Positions 34,853 through 47,599 of a DNA stretch of 64,000 bases are shown one piece after another. Where the stretch lies: positions 57,502,421 through 57,566,420 of the forward strand of contig CM060978.1 in the NCBI GenBank assembly GCA_030765065.1, given 5' to 3'. The number at the start of each line of letters is the position of its first letter. The stretch's first letter is position 1. This stretch comes from Deroplatys truncata (taxonomy: Eukaryota > Arthropoda > Insecta > Mantodea > Mantidae). The translations under genes and the position numbers were made by a program. The notes under the pieces are model-generated. The model saw only the letters and a list, made by a program, of their open reading frames with translations, was not told where the DNA came from and searched no databases.

Positions 34853-35530
34853 TTGGCTCTCTCCCCCTTAAAGAAAGAATTACGCCTGCCGAGTAATCCT
34901 GATTTCTGCAGTGAAGCAACTATTTTACCTGATGTTTCCTTGCGCCTGCCTAGAAGGAAATGCTACCAGCAGATTACAGCTTACTGCATTATCGTTGGGA
35001 GCTCTGCAGAGATATGGTCAACAGATAGCAGCATAAAAGGCACTGGTATGGCGCTGCTTGAGTTCCTGACGTCAGGTCGCTTTAGGGAAGGTTGGATCTA
35101 CCCCGGGCATCAATACCCAATTCAGCGACACCTCCAAGAGTGGTGTAGGCGTTGGCGATTGTCCATCAACCCGGAGAAAAGCCACGCCATTCTGTTTACA
35201 CAGCGCTGCTTCTCCGACAACTTCCCCTCATTTACCTACATCCGACGTAGGATTGAGTGGACGAATTCCATCTCCTATTTGGGTGTTGATAGGCGTCTAA
35301 CTTTCCGTGGTCACAACGCGGATCTCTCGCGTCGACGAAGCCTCATCGCTTCCATACCTGGAGGATGAAATTAGGCGCCGGGCTAGAAAACTATACGACC
35401 AGTTGCCATTCCATCGGAGTGCCCTCGCTCGGTCTCTAGACGACTATAACCACAGATAACGCCGCTTTAGGCGTCACCGGGTTCCCCGCTTGGCATACAG
35501 GCACCCCCGGTAACAAAGGAGTTACTCCAA
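34853..35530 (+). pseudogene. Jockey-like reverse transcriptase fragment
   Basis: An open frame to 35368 contains LQEWCRRWRLSINPEKSHAI, the conserved motif after the RT catalytic region, then IRRRIEWTNSISYLGVDRRL and TFRGH, the thumb entry. After its stop, another frame (about 35366-35480) reads DEIRRRARKLYDQLPFHRSA, the usual C-terminal tail of these ORF2 proteins. The catalytic FADD-type motif, endonuclease and RNase H are absent. This is a 5'-truncated, frameshifted remnant. Confidence 0.72.
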
Positions 35531-36814
35531 CCAGCAACAAAAGCTGAACTCCTTATAGTCCTACCATGAGTTGCTTGGTAAATTCAAAATTTATCCAAAA
35601 CAATTTCGAAAATATAATCCACCAGCGGTGCACTAGGGCCGTTGCACCCTGACCTGCAGTCTTCGAGCAGCTCAATGCTACCTCCTATCACCCCCACAAC
35701 CTCAGTCTCAACCGCCATCCTGCAAAACCCTTTCCTACTTACCAGTGGTTAAACCCTAGCAAGGGTAGGTACACTTTATAACACTTCTTCGGGCTTCGGA
35801 CATCAAGAGGACGAGCTAAAGGAGGAACTAGTCTGAGCTCGCCGGCAGTCGGTACGCAACATATCAACGCATCAGACACACATCATTTTTGGTCTTTTTC
35901 TAAATTGTGCTTAAAATAATTTCTGTAAGCAATGTGCAAAACTTAAGAACCAGGGCGTGAGCCGAATTAACTTAGTTTCTTGGAGGAGAGTGAGAATAAT
36001 TTATTCTGAAACACTATTGTAAATATTCGCATCGAAAAGCAACATTGCAAGAGGAACTAAACGCTTGAGAGCGAAACTGAACATATATTCGAGCCAGTTT
36101 ATAATGTGGACATTTTTTAAGTGAATGGGTCTCGTAAAGAATATATTATTATATTGTGGCTGTAAGATAAAAGGTGCATTGAGTTCACTTTTGGGAGCCT
36201 TAATTCCTTTCCTACTTGATCATACCATTTAAATAATCGTAACCTCTGGGACTCTTCATGTTTTTAGGTGTTTATAAAATGGGCCCAGCACTTTAACATT
36301 ACATTGATTCCGTCATTTCTTTTTAATAATATTTCCTTTCATTTCCTACATTACGTACAATAACCAACCTTACAACATTTCACAAATACTAAGTCGCTAT
36401 TTGTTTTATTTTCTCTCTATCGTGGTGATGTTAAGAGGGCGTAAACTCAAAGCCATCACATATCGGCCCAATATTAAAATATTTAGAATCGATTTAAATA
36501 TCTTTAACTGTAGTAAATATTCCTCAACTAACATGAAACAGATAGAAGAATAAGCCTTTGTAAGCAAGAAACTCATGTGAATGTAATTTTAATCATCTTC
36601 ACTTTCCTCCCTCAGGCCTTGTATTGCCACTATTCTTGTTTTGTACAAATCTTAATTTACACTGAAGTTAGCACGTCACAACAGCGGCTGAATAACTGAT
36701 CACAGACACGCCTCATACAACTATGGTTATTCCCGCTCACTACCAAGGTATCTTTGGTGTAAACATCCTTAAAATGCTTCATGTTGTCTCTATTTATTAG
36801 ATGTTTAAATAAAA
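35531..36814. other. intergenic sequence, no gene recognised
   Basis: No open frame of note, no transposon ends and no RNA gene were identified. Confidence 0.4.
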
Positions 36815-38010
36815 AAAATCTGAGATGTTACGTTCACATGACTTTCTCTGGCTACTTATGCTTAATTATTTTCTAAAACGTTTTTATAAAACGTTATTTT
36901 TATGTTCACTTAAAATTAACCGAGAGAAGCATTTGCAGAAATAGTTTTATAACGTGTTTCGTTGTAGCTACGAGGGGGGTTAAAGAAACTGAATCCATAG
37001 CCAGCTGTTTAAAAGCTAGCAGTAAATGCTCCTCTCACAGTTTGTATGAAACAAGTGAATAGCTACAGAACTTTAAAAATGACGAAAATATTGTGGCGTA
37101 TTAGTAGGTGCTGACATACCAGACGCATTATTGCGGCACATTGTCGACAGTATTATTGGACTGATTTATTATTTGTTTCGGCTAAACGTGCCATCTCCTT
37201 TGGCGCCGACCACGCCAGATTGAGTAGGTTCTGTTGGAATCTCTGTTTGATATGCCGCCAGCTCTGGCTAGCATGCCATTCCTTCATCGGAATGTATACA
37301 CCACGGTCCTGGTATTCTCGCCGTATCTGAGCTAAGTTTCCCCATGTGCGTGTTGGGGTGCTCAAAATTTAGTATTTTTCTGGGAACCTTTTCGCTCTCA
37401 CCCCAGCATGTAACAGTATTGAACAAATCAAATCAATAACGAATATCTCGGAAATGGCTGATGCCGCATCAAACTGAAATAAATTGTCTTTTAAAAATAG
37501 ATACTTTTTTGTACTAAAACTTTGCCTGTCTCTCATGGTTTACCCATTATATCAAATTCCACAAATTGTATACGGAGTTCATAGGTTATTCACAGAACAT
37601 TCAAGATATACATATTTTTGTCGTGTAAATAGCTTAAATATATGGTATTTTAATCAAAATTTTTAGAGCCACTTTTGAGAAAATAAACAATTTGGAAGCC
37701 TTCTTCATGTATAAAGTGTACCTAGTTTGGGGTGGTGGAAGGTTTATTTTGAAAACCTTCGTATCTATATTTAGAAGCTACTGAACTTAAATACAAAGTT
37801 TGTTATTATCAGACTTCTCGTTTTTAACTTATACTGTTTATAGACTCACACTCACAAAAGCACCTTTTTCTAAAAATGCTTTTTCTTCGTGGATGGGAGG
37901 AGGGATGCACCTAACATATATTTACGGTGAAATCTCGACATGGAATTTTTGATAAAATATACAAGTTCCTCTACTTATTGTGGGTGCGAAGAAGAGAGAT
38001 TTGTGTGGTT
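36815..38010 (+). repeat. REP-B fragments
   Basis: 36815-37010 is a forward start block (ATCTGAGATGTTACGTTCAC, ATGACTTTCTCTGG). 37440-38010 is a forward body and end (GAATATCTCGGAAATGG, AATCAAAATTTTTAGAGCC, GTAAATGGTATTTTA-like blocks, TTTACGGTGAAATCTCGAC). Between them lies an unassigned stretch including a 70-codon minus frame (37153-37365) of unknown nature. Confidence 0.55.
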
Positions 38011-38460
38011 GGGTATGAGGGTTGTTTTCTCAGGCGAAAAGCATATGTAGGTGGGTTATTAGCTGTCAATATGTAGCCTCCGTTGTCCTCGGCAATTCTC
38101 TCTTACCTCAGGTGTGGTGGTGCAGGTGGATGAATGGACAGTGATCATTGATGCTTGACTTTGTTAATTATTGACACTTGACTTTATTTACTGTTGACAC
38201 CTTACTAATTACTGACACGACGTAATTGCCACTCGTCAAACCCCTTACACACCTCATTCTTTTCTATACACATCCTGTTCTAAGCAGACGTCTTAGCACG
38301 AACCAAGCAGAATGTTAGTCTTGAAAAAGCGCCCCCGTTTCATCCTTAGATTTCCTTTTATACAATATTAACTATAACGCTTGCAGACGCTATTTTCCCG
38401 GGCGTTTAGATACATTGTGTCTCATTCGCTCATTTATATATATATTTAAATGCTGCATCC
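38011..38460. other. spacer, nothing recognised
   Basis: Two short degenerate repeats (TTGACTTTGTTAATTATTGACAC and CTTGACTTTATTTACTGTTGACACC) occur near 38155-38200. There is no coding signal. Confidence 0.4.
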
Positions 38461-39345
38461 TGAGGCAGTATTTTTAACACTTGAATAATTTCAATTATTG
38501 TATCCATGTGTAATAATGTTATGTGAATGCATTACGTAATTTAATAATGTAGGAGCTGTGAGAATAATAAGTTTAAAGTTGCTAACAATGAGGTAACAAT
38601 GAGGTAACCTTGAGGCAATAATGAGTTTGAGAGTTTAAATGCTACTAGTCATTATTAGAGCAGCAATAATGTAAATTTTGAGACAGTTTAAAAATAGCCA
38701 ATCAACAGCCAGAAAAAGCTTTAGTTAAATGCAGGTATTATATTGGACTAGGATTAGCAAATCAGAGACTTGAAATACGGAAATTTACAGGAGTAGACGG
38801 TTGAAATCTAGTTAGTTACCTGCAGACCGTAATGGTAACTGGATGCAAGATGCGTCCTCTAGAGAAATATAATACGTATTCGTGTGAGACGAAAAATAAG
38901 TTTACGTGTTAAAAGATACAAGTAATTAAATAAAAGAATTTCACAGCTCTCGATTTCATTGAAGTGCTATTTAATTTGTGTCAAGGATTAATAAAAATAA
39001 AGGAATGAATTAAGACTTAAAAATCTGTGTAAGCCTACATTCTTGTCGCATCACGCCCTGCCAAGACTTCCATGTCTCTAATAATAATACTGACGCAGCC
39101 GAGGCAAACATAAATATTAAATATTTAAAGAAACAGTTTAATTACAAAGTTAATACTTTTTAAACTTGGTGCAAAAACCATCTAAAAATACATTTGGGGC
39201 AAAAGCTACCAGAAACTGTTTACTATACGTGTGGTTGCAACGAATTTCAAGTTCGGATCCCCAACAGTTGAAATACGATACAACTCCTTCAATAAAAACT
39301 ACTTCAAATCGGCTTTTCATACGTAGCAGCAAACAACGTAAAAAA
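38461..39345 (+). repeat. REP-A copy 6
   Basis: Starts TGAGGCAGTATTTTTAACAC. About 60 bp after the start are deleted relative to other copies (no CAGCCCGCCTTAAAGC). CCAAT boxes, the CTCGATTTCATTGAAG block, TTAATAAAAATAAAG, GACGCAGCCGAGGCA (about 39092) and the end block CATACGTAGCAGCAAACAACG are present. Confidence 0.72.
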
Positions 39346-40754
39346 CAATTCTACTTCAATCTACCCTTGTTGGCTCATGTCAGCAAATATCTTTGGAAAC
39401 CTCTCTCAACGAATTTTCGAGTCATCTGGCACGTGTCATGTCTCTCACCCCTATGTGTGGACTTCGTGCACCCTTGTGCCCTGTTGAAGGAGGCGTCTCC
39501 AGGAAGTCAGCCTAGCGGCCCCGCTAGGTACCAGTTTTATACTTACATTCGGTTTACCATAACAAAAACATTTAAACAACTTTTATAACTAAAAACATTC
39601 ACACATATAAATCACAACGTATACAATATGCACATAATATGTACACCATATGTACCGTCTCAGTTTTTTGGGGGAATGGGGAGTCTCAGAATTTCCAAAG
39701 CATTTACAAAGCATTATAACAAAACTTTATTTTCACAATTACTTTAAATTAATTCAGATAAACGTTTGATTGAGCGTTTCATTGTATGTACAAGGGGAAT
39801 TCAGGAGGCTGAAGCTATAGTCAAATGTTTGAAATGCGGGATGCTATATTCTGTCGTTCCAAGACATCGCGAGAAACAACTGAATGGTGACGAAGATTCA
39901 AAAAGTGTCGAGCATTGAAAACTTCTAATCAAAACTTCTAACAACGAATAAATCTGCAACGGGTTATGCAACAGAAAACTTATTTGAAATAAATTGGTGT
40001 TTTAAAGAGAAAATATTCCCTCCATTAATATAGTTGCTATAAATGTATAAATTGATGTGCGAATGATTTCGTTTCTTAGCATATGTACTTTTGATGTCTT
40101 TTCTAAACCCCCAATCTCTAATAAATTTGTTCAGAATTTCACCCCAGAACACCCTTAAATGTTGATAACATATGAGAATGCGAACAAGCAAGGGCTACCA
40201 ACCCATTTTATTTCTGTTTGAAAGTGTGGCAAGATTGCAAAGCTGCAGCGATATTCATATGTTTTTTCTACAACATTTCATAGCGCTTATCGCCTGGCCG
40301 TTAAGGGAAAAGGGGGAGCAAGGTGCGAAGTAGAACATAAGAAAATAAATGAAGAGAAGAAAACACATTTCGCAGTTTTTTTCTCCCAGGCCTACTAAAT
40401 TAGAAGCGTATGTTCTGTGTATTGCCCACAGTTTTATCGCTACATCTTTAATTTCCTTTCGCCATATCACAGCACCGTCTTTCTGGCATGCATCATTCTG
40501 GTGATAAGGGAGAAGGGGGAAAAAGGGAACGAGAATTGAAAGAGGACTGGGATAATCTGACACAGGATGCTGTATCTTCAGTACCGCAGGTTCGAGAATT
40601 GTCTTACTTGAGAACTATCGTCAAGAATAAAATCCCCTATTGGAGTGATTCTAAACTACACAAAGTTTGGGTAATGATTCCTTTTTACTACAAGAACCTT
40701 AGATAAAGCTCTATAATGGTATCTAATATGCTTATTCTTTGAAGAAATGATTAC
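39346..40754. other. mostly unassigned, one REP-B fragment
   Basis: A forward REP-B middle fragment is visible at about 39700-40010 (AATTCAGATAAACG, GGGGAATTC, TATAGTCAAATGTTTGAAATG). Open frames at 39166-39588, 39964-40191, 40255-40563 and 40488-40706 have no recognisable domain and appear to be chance frames. Confidence 0.4.
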
Positions 40755-41461
40755 AATTTTTAAAATATCTGATGTGTTATACTCACATGACTTTATCTAC
40801 TCTTGCACAAACTATTTTTACAAACACTTGTTCTCCATCTACTCCATGTTAATCCAGATAAACATTTGCAGAATTTTCTTTTAAGTGCAAGGGGAATAAG
40901 TGATAGTCAAATCTTTTACGTGATAGTCAAATCTTTTAAGAGCTGGTTGGTATATGGAGCATTCCATTTTCTTTGCATGTGCAGGACATTAAAAAGTCGA
41001 ATAACACATTCATATTTCTGAAAATGTATAAGTATTGGAAACTTAAAACAAATAACAAGCAATATCTTGGAAATGGTACACACCACAAAAAATACATATG
41101 ACATAAACTGTGTGTTTTAACGAGATCTACAGTTTTTCTGTAGAAAAATTTTGTCTATCTCTTACGGTTTATCAGTTATGCGAAAGTCATTCAGAAAGAA
41201 GAGAACTTTTGCGGACACTCCCAGAATATTAAAGATGTACATTTTATTTGTCAGAAAATATCTCTTAAATATACGATATTTTAATCAAAATCATTTGAGA
41301 CCCTTTGAAAAAATTAAAATTTTCGGAAAAAGGTACTATATAAAGGCTAGTCTGGGGCGGGGGTATTTTCTTGAAAAACTTCGTGTCGAATTTTTGAAAT
41401 ATACTGGTTCTAAATACCAAGTTTGGTGTTTTATCCCAATTTTCGTTTTTCAGTTATGCCG

Positions 41462-41498
<37 letters not shown>

Positions 41499-41585
41499 GT
41501 CTCTTTCTAAAAGTGCTTTTTGTATCGAATTTTTGGGTGGAATGCAGTACCTTCCCTACTTGCTATACGTAATAGAGAAAGTAAA
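40755..41585 (+). repeat. REP-B copy 9 with (CA)n
   Basis: From AAATATCTGATGTGTTATACTC to ATACGTAATAGAGAAAGT. A pure (AC)n tract at 41465-41496 sits at the fixed microsatellite site, followed by a deletion of the GATTCAGG block. A 119-codon plus frame (41151-41510) is translated repeat. Confidence 0.75.
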
Positions 41586-41879
41586 AAACAAAAACTATCT
41601 CTAAAGATTTTAATTAAGATATTTAGATGACTAATAGAATGTATATAGAATTTTCTGTGAATTAACTGTGAATTCCCCTTTATCGGACTGGGTTTTGTAT
41701 AATTTTGAATTACAATGAAACCGTTAATGATAGAAAAATTACTGCAGGAAAAGGGTGGAAATCTTATATTAACAACTGGTATCAAATATACTATTTTTTA
41801 TAATACCAGCAGTTTTCCAAATATTCCATGTTGAAATATACGCGTCTTCTATCGTATATGCTTTGTTTACGATTTTTGC

Positions 41880-42735
41880 TATTTCCTCCTTGCGTATTTT
41901 ACTTTCTCTGCCACATACATAGTAGGTAAAGAAGGTATTTCATTCCACCCCAAAGAAAAACTTGATACTGAGTTTCCACTGGAAATACATCTTTTGAGGT
42001 GTCTTGAATCGAAAAAGGTATTCTTAGAAAAAGATTCGTGTGTGTATGTGAACAGCATAACTTAAGAAACTAAAAGTCAGATACATACCATACTTGGTAT
42101 TTAGGTTCAGTATTTTCCAAAGGTGCGACACGAAAGTTTTCAAGAAAATCCCTCCACCCCAAACTACACTTTACATGGAACATTTTTCGAAATTTTTGAT
42201 TTTCTAAAAGTTGCTCTAACAATTTTTATTAAAATACCATATATTAAAGATATTTAAATGTCAAAATAAATGTATATCTTGAATTTTCTGGGAATAGTAT
42301 GCGAAGTGCTCTTCATTTGGAAGGAATGTTGTATTATCTTGTATAACGGTAAACGTTAAGCGAAAGACTAAAACGTACTACACATAAAATGTAGATCTCT
42401 AACATACAATTTCTTTAAAATACGTTTCTTGTGGCATCAGCCATTTATTAATGGTTCGAATTGTTAATTACATGGCCATATCCTTGAAGTCCTATCAACA
42501 TTCAGTTGTTTCTCGTGATTACATGGAAACAGTATGGAATTTTTAAGGTCAGCATATAGCGTCAGTTCTTAAACATTTTACTATCGTTGTATGTATAACC
42601 AAATGAGTAATTTAGCTGTTTCTGCAAAGGTTTTTCTCTATTAAAATATAGTAGGTGGAAAAACAAGCTTCGGTAAGAATAGTTTGTATACCCACTGTTA
42701 AACGATTGAGTGTAGAGAAAGTCATGTGAATGTAT
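41880..42735 (-). repeat. REP-B copy 10
   Basis: From TTTACTTTCTCTGCCACATAC to TGTAGAGAAAGTCATGTGAATG and CACATCAGAA. Both inverted ends are present. The microsatellite site is minimal (GTGTGTGTATGTGAACAGC near 42040). Confidence 0.72.
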
Positions 42736-42739
42736 CACA

Positions 42740-43420
42740 TCAGAATTTTTGAGTTGTGCTGTACACACACACATGAAACTTTTTCTAAAAACGTTTTTTT
42801 TTTTAGAATTAGGGTTGTCAGAACATATATTTCCTCTGTAATCACGATATCGAATTTCTATGTGGAATACAATACCTTCTCTATTTGCAATGTATGTGGT
42901 ATAGAAAAAAAGTAGTAGAATTTCAAAAATTCAAACCAATAACAAAGAATATCTCATAAATGGTTAACGCCATAGAAAATTTTATCTGACATAAATTGTG
43001 TGCTTTAACAAAATCTACGATTTTGTCTATCTGTTACGGTTTATCAGTTATACAAAAGTTATTCAGAATTACGAAGATTTCACGGGATATTCCCAGAGAA
43101 TTCAACATACACATTTTATTTTTCATGAAAATAGCTTTTAAACATATAGTATTTTAATCAAAATCGTTAGGACCATTTTGATAAAATCAAAAATTTTAGA
43201 AAGATTTCCATGTAAAGGGTAGTTTTTATGTTGTGATTTTCTTCAAAATCTTAGTTTCTCATCTTTGGAGGATGCTGCACTTAAATGCAGTCCCCTTTCT
43301 AAATACCCATAGATATGGTGGGTCTCAAAATGTATTTCTGGTGAAATCTTGGTATCAAATTTTAGGTAGAATCCAATACCTTCTCTATCCGACAGAGAAA
43401 ATAATTTGGATGCGTAGATT
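42740..43420 (+). repeat. REP-B fragments
   Basis: Two forward pieces: an end piece at 42750-42910 (GTACACACACACATG, ATCGAATTTCTATGTGG) and a body piece at 42910-43410 (GAATATCTCATAAATGG, AATCAAAATCGTTAGGACC, GGTGAAATCTTGGTATC). Confidence 0.6.
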
Positions 43421-45754
43421 CCGAACTTAACTCTAAATACATGCATTCACGAATTTTCTGTCTTTGTATAATACTAGTAGTACATATAAGCGTGATTCTT
43501 ACCTGGTTTCTTAGACACCTGAAATAATGTTATTTCTTAAAACAATGCATCCTAAGTGATTATGGGTAGATTTACTTTCACTGTACCAGCACTAACAACA
43601 CGTGTAACCACCTTTCTTGCTGAAGAGCTTTCACAACATCCAAACACGCCCGTGAAGAAACACATCAACACAAAGCAAGGGGAAAACTCAACGTTTGAAC
43701 TGAGAATTTCCGTTTTTTCTATTTGCTTGAGAGTTTCTCTGTTATCAAAGGAGTGATGGACGTTAGAGCATCGTTCCTAACGATGTTACAGATATGCAAA
43801 AAGGAAATGAAAGATGCAGAGATAAGGAAATTTGTATACACTCCAACCTTTGCAAGAAAAAAGAATATAAGAAAGGTGAAAAATTTCTTTGCACTTCACA
43901 ACGAGAACTGAAACGGAAAGGAGCCGAGTCGCTATGGTAGGTTTATATGTAACACGAATTTTGCTGATTCCGTGACGATTCCCTGGGTTTATACCACACT
44001 AGCAGTCATACGGCGTCGCAGGAATGCACTCTGTAAGTAAAGGGAGTTAAAAACAAGCATAGGTATGATTTTTTAAAGTCTCGAGTAGCTACAGTTTCAA
44101 CGAAGGTAGAGTATGTGGCTCACATTCGAGAGGATCTGGGTTCAATTCCCGTCTTTCACCCTTAGTATTTCGCGATTTTCCCTCGTCAGTAGTGAGTGCT
44201 GGGATGATTTCTTATCTAACACGATTTTCTTTCCATAATTTATTTTCATTTCATTCAGGTGTGCAACTTGGTTTCATGGTGTTAGGTGGTGCCGGACAGA
44301 TGCACAAAAGCTTTCTCAATGGAAAGAGTACTCTCCGAAGACACTAGGGAGGCTGCCTGGTTGAAAGGATCGTCATCACGTCTGTGGGCATCTCTATAGT
44401 TGGACGGGTCTTCGAGCCAGGAAATTTTAAACACTTCCGCGCGTCTCTGTGGTCCGTCTGCCTGCGGAATGTAACCTCCTATGGTTCCTTTACTTTATTC
44501 CTTCCTCCCGTAGGTCGCAGTGTGCGAGAAGTCAGCCTCCGTTGTATATATCTGCTATAGCTACATATAATATTGACGGAGACCTAAAATCATAAGCTTT
44601 TGTCCAAGTAGTGCAGATTTAAATTAATTTGTGGAAAATGCCATGTGAATGTAACACATGAGGTATTTTTATCAGGTAGCAGGCAGTATTTCGACACTTA
44701 GCTAACAGTCACCTATTGTGTTTCTGGAAACCTCCAAGAGGAAGGGGTGAAGTGAAGGATATAGAGGCCGATCAGATCCTAGGAGGTAGGTTCGTACACA
44801 GAGGGGGTCCATAGCTCTCCCAGATCCTCTAATGGCTCACCTCTTTCTGAAGTTCCGTTCCGCAGCGAGCACACAGTTCCACAAAGCAAACTCCGCCGTC
44901 AGCGCATAGCCCATCGTCCATTGGCCTGATGCTTCGACGCTGAAACATGACAACTAGTCATTGGTATTCTGAAGCCATAAGCTTCAAGTTATCTACACTC
45001 AAACTATTATCACTACAAACAAATGCAAACAGCAGCGGCCAAGGTTTACTGAGAAAGATAGAAACCAGTCTGAGTGGTGTCTGCAAACGCCAAGGTTTTG
45101 TAAGGAATGGAAGGGGTATTGTTACCTGCGACGTCCCCGCTTATGTTTCAGTAACAGTTTAACTTTATTTCCTTCCGTCCTGGATTTAATGCTTAGAAAT
45201 TCTTACGCCTAAGGAAACGAAATGAAGTGACAAGAAAATTCGCCTACCCAAGCTCAGAGCAGCCGGCCAAACGAAAACCGAACCCGGAACCTCTAGAATG
45301 TCTCAAACAATACTAGAAATTACCTCGCTCGTATATCATCGAAAATACATGTTTTGAGACCCACTGAATCGAAAAGCAGTTTTAGAAAAAGGCCCGTGTA
45401 TGTGTTTTGACTGCATACGCGAGTTATTCTACGACTCTACTCGACTTCCTGTTCGGCTGGGTGTGGCTAATAGCCGGTCCCTTCAAAATAATAGTCGCAT
45501 AACGAGCCCATTACGTGTCACTTCTCCACAGCTTAGATAATTACTGTTCCAGAAATTTCCTTTGGGCTGGTTCTAGTAACCTCCCGTTCTAAAACGTTCC
45601 GCTTTGTATGCGGGTCTTGTTGCCCTTGCAGGAGATCAGTTCAGTAGAGGAGTTCAGTTAGTTAAGAAGTTACGAAGCGAAAAGTGGAGTAGAGATCGAC
45701 AATGCCAGTGTAGTTGTTGTAAGCTAGATAAGACGGATCTGTTGTGTACCGAGT

Positions 45755-45785
<31 letters not shown>

Positions 45786-45833
45786 CATATATTGTGTCTG
45801 TGTGTATGTATATATGTAGGTATGTGTGTATAT
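43421..45833. other. mixed sequence with tRNA-like and REP-B fragments
   Basis: A tRNA-like B box (CTGGGTTCAATTCCCG, about 44140) preceded by GGTAGAGTATGTGGCTC suggests a SINE at about 44100-44280. A minus REP-B scrap (GAAAATACATGTTTTGAGACCC) lies at about 45340. A TA microsatellite lies at about 45764-45795. Other short frames show no domain. Confidence 0.4.
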
Positions 45834-46680
45834 ATACACTATGTGATCAAAAACATTCGGATAACCCCCACAAACATACGTATTACATCTTAGGTGCATT
45901 GTGCTGCCACCTACTGCCTGGTATTCATTATCCACGACCTCAGTAGTCATTAGACATCGTGAAACAGCAGCATGGGACGCCCCGTGGAACTCACGGACTT
46001 CGAACATGGTCAGGTGATTGGGTGTCACTTGTGTCAGAAGTCTGTACGCGAGATTTCCACACTCCAAAACATCCCTAGGTCCACTGTTTCTGATGTGATA
46101 GGCCGAACTCGTCTGTTGACTGGTAGAGACCGCCGACATTTGAAGAGGGTCATAAAGAGTAATAGGCACACATCTATCCAGACCATCACACAGGAATTCG
46201 AAACTGCATCAGGATCCACAACAAGTATTATGACAGGCGTGGGGTGAGAAACCATGGATTCCATGGTCGCCGAGCGGCTTTCATAAGCCACACAATACGC
46301 AGGAAAATGCCAAACGACACATCGCTTGGTGAAAACTAAGCGTCAACATTACACGATTGAACAGTGGCAAAACGTTTTGTGGAGTGAGGAAACACGGTAC
46401 ACAATGTGGCGATCCGATGGCAGGGTATGGGTATGGCGAATGCCCGGTGAACGTCATCTGCTAGCGTGTGCAGTGCCAAAAGTGAAATTCGGAGGTGTTG
46501 GTGGTGTTATGGAGTGGTCGTTTTTTTCCTGGAGAGGGCTTGAACCCCTTATTGTTTTGCTGGCACGATCACAACCCAGACCTACATTGATATTTTAAGC
46601 ACCTTCCTGCTTCCCACTGTTGAAGAGCAATTCGGGGATGGCGATTGCATCTTTCAACAAGATCGAGCACTTTCTTCAGG
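45834..46680 (+). mobile_element. Tc1-like transposon, 5' part only
   Basis: Starts TACACTATGTGATCAAAAAC, the terminal sequence typical of a widespread insect Tc1 family, inserted into a TA-rich microsatellite. A leader of about 135 bp precedes the transposase start at 45972. The element stops at about 46680, directly after GATCGAGCAC in the region of the second catalytic Asp. The third catalytic residue, the 3' part and the right terminal repeat are missing. Confidence 0.85.
45972..46675 (+). pseudogene. Tc1-like transposase, truncated and frameshifted
   Basis: The frame from 45972 begins MGRPVELTDFEHGQVIG and SVREISTLQNIPRSTVSDVI, the bipartite paired-like DNA-binding domain. An internal deletion joins VIGRTRLLTGRDRRHLKRV, so the linker between the two helix-turn-helix units is lost. 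A frameshift at about 46245 ends it. The catalytic domain resumes at about 46326 ([34 protein letters not shown]), where the first catalytic Asp position in the VLWSEE motif reads Glu. The sequence runs to the GDCIFQQD-type block in a third frame at about 46640. The element is dead. Confidence 0.82.
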
Positions 46681-46786
46681 AAAAAAACCTGGCAAGTCAC
46701 CTGAAACACAAAGAGAACCAGGCATGTCAGCTATTCGAGATTTTGTTTGTAATTAAAATTGTATTACCATCATTTATCTATTATTC

Positions 46787-46818
46787 ATTATTATTATTAT
46801 TACTTATACTACTACTAT

Positions 46819-46862
<44 letters not shown>

Positions 46863-46885
46863 ATACTACTACTATTAGTACTACT
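46787..46885. repeat. triplet microsatellite (TTA/ACT)n
   Basis: A TTATTATTATTATTA tract passes into ACTACTACTACTACT units for about 100 bp. The open frame across it is a poly-Leu artefact. Confidence 0.95.
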
Positions 46886-46919
46886 ACAACAACCGTGAAA
46901 ACCTAGTTATCTCTGAAGT

Positions 46920-47598
46920 TGTTCGATTGTTACGTTATTTGCATCACGCTTTGGGCGTCAGTTTGAATTAGTTTGTATTGAAGGGGTTGTATTATATTTC
47001 AACTGTTGGGGAACCGAACTTGTAGTAGTTGCAACCGCACGTATAGTAATCAGTTTCCGGTAGCCTTCATCCCAAATGTACTTTCAGGTGGCCTTTGCAC
47101 CAAGTTTAAAAAAAAAAACATATTAACTTTGTAATTTAACTGCTTCTTTCAATATTATACATTTTTGCCTCGGCTGCGTCAGTATTTACTGATTGGCTAT
47201 TCCTAATCCAATAGAATACCTTCATTTAACTAAAGCTTTTTCTGATTGTTGATTGGCTAATTTTATAAACTCTCACTAAAATTACATTATTGCTTCCTAG
47301 AATTCAAGTAATATTGTTAAACTTTCAAATTCATTATTGCCTCAAGGTTACCTCATTTTTAGCAACCTTTAACCTATTATTCTCACAGCTCCTACATTAT
47401 TAAATTACGTAATATATTCACATAACATTATTGAACATGTATACAATAGTATACAATAATATAAACATAGACAATGACTGTAATATACACTTTTTTATAT
47501 ATTGTTAAATGCACATAATGCTTTAAGGCGGGATGTTATTGAATTTGTATATTATATAATTAGACTGAAATCATTTTAGTGTTAAAACCACTGCCTCA
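46920..47598 (-). repeat. REP-A copy 7, with internal deletion
   Basis: Contains GCATCACGCTTTGGGCGTCAG, AACCGCACGTATAGTAATC, TTTGCCTCGGCTGCGTCAGTA and the end AGTGTTAAAACCACTGCCTCA. About 200 bp between GCGTCAGTATT and the CCAAT region (TGATTGGCTATTCC, about 47190) are missing. Confidence 0.72.
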
Positions 47599-47599
47599 T

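Noticed and set aside
46620-46898. 92-codon plus frame ending in poly-Leu
   Set aside because: It is the truncated end of the Tc1 element fused to a triplet microsatellite.
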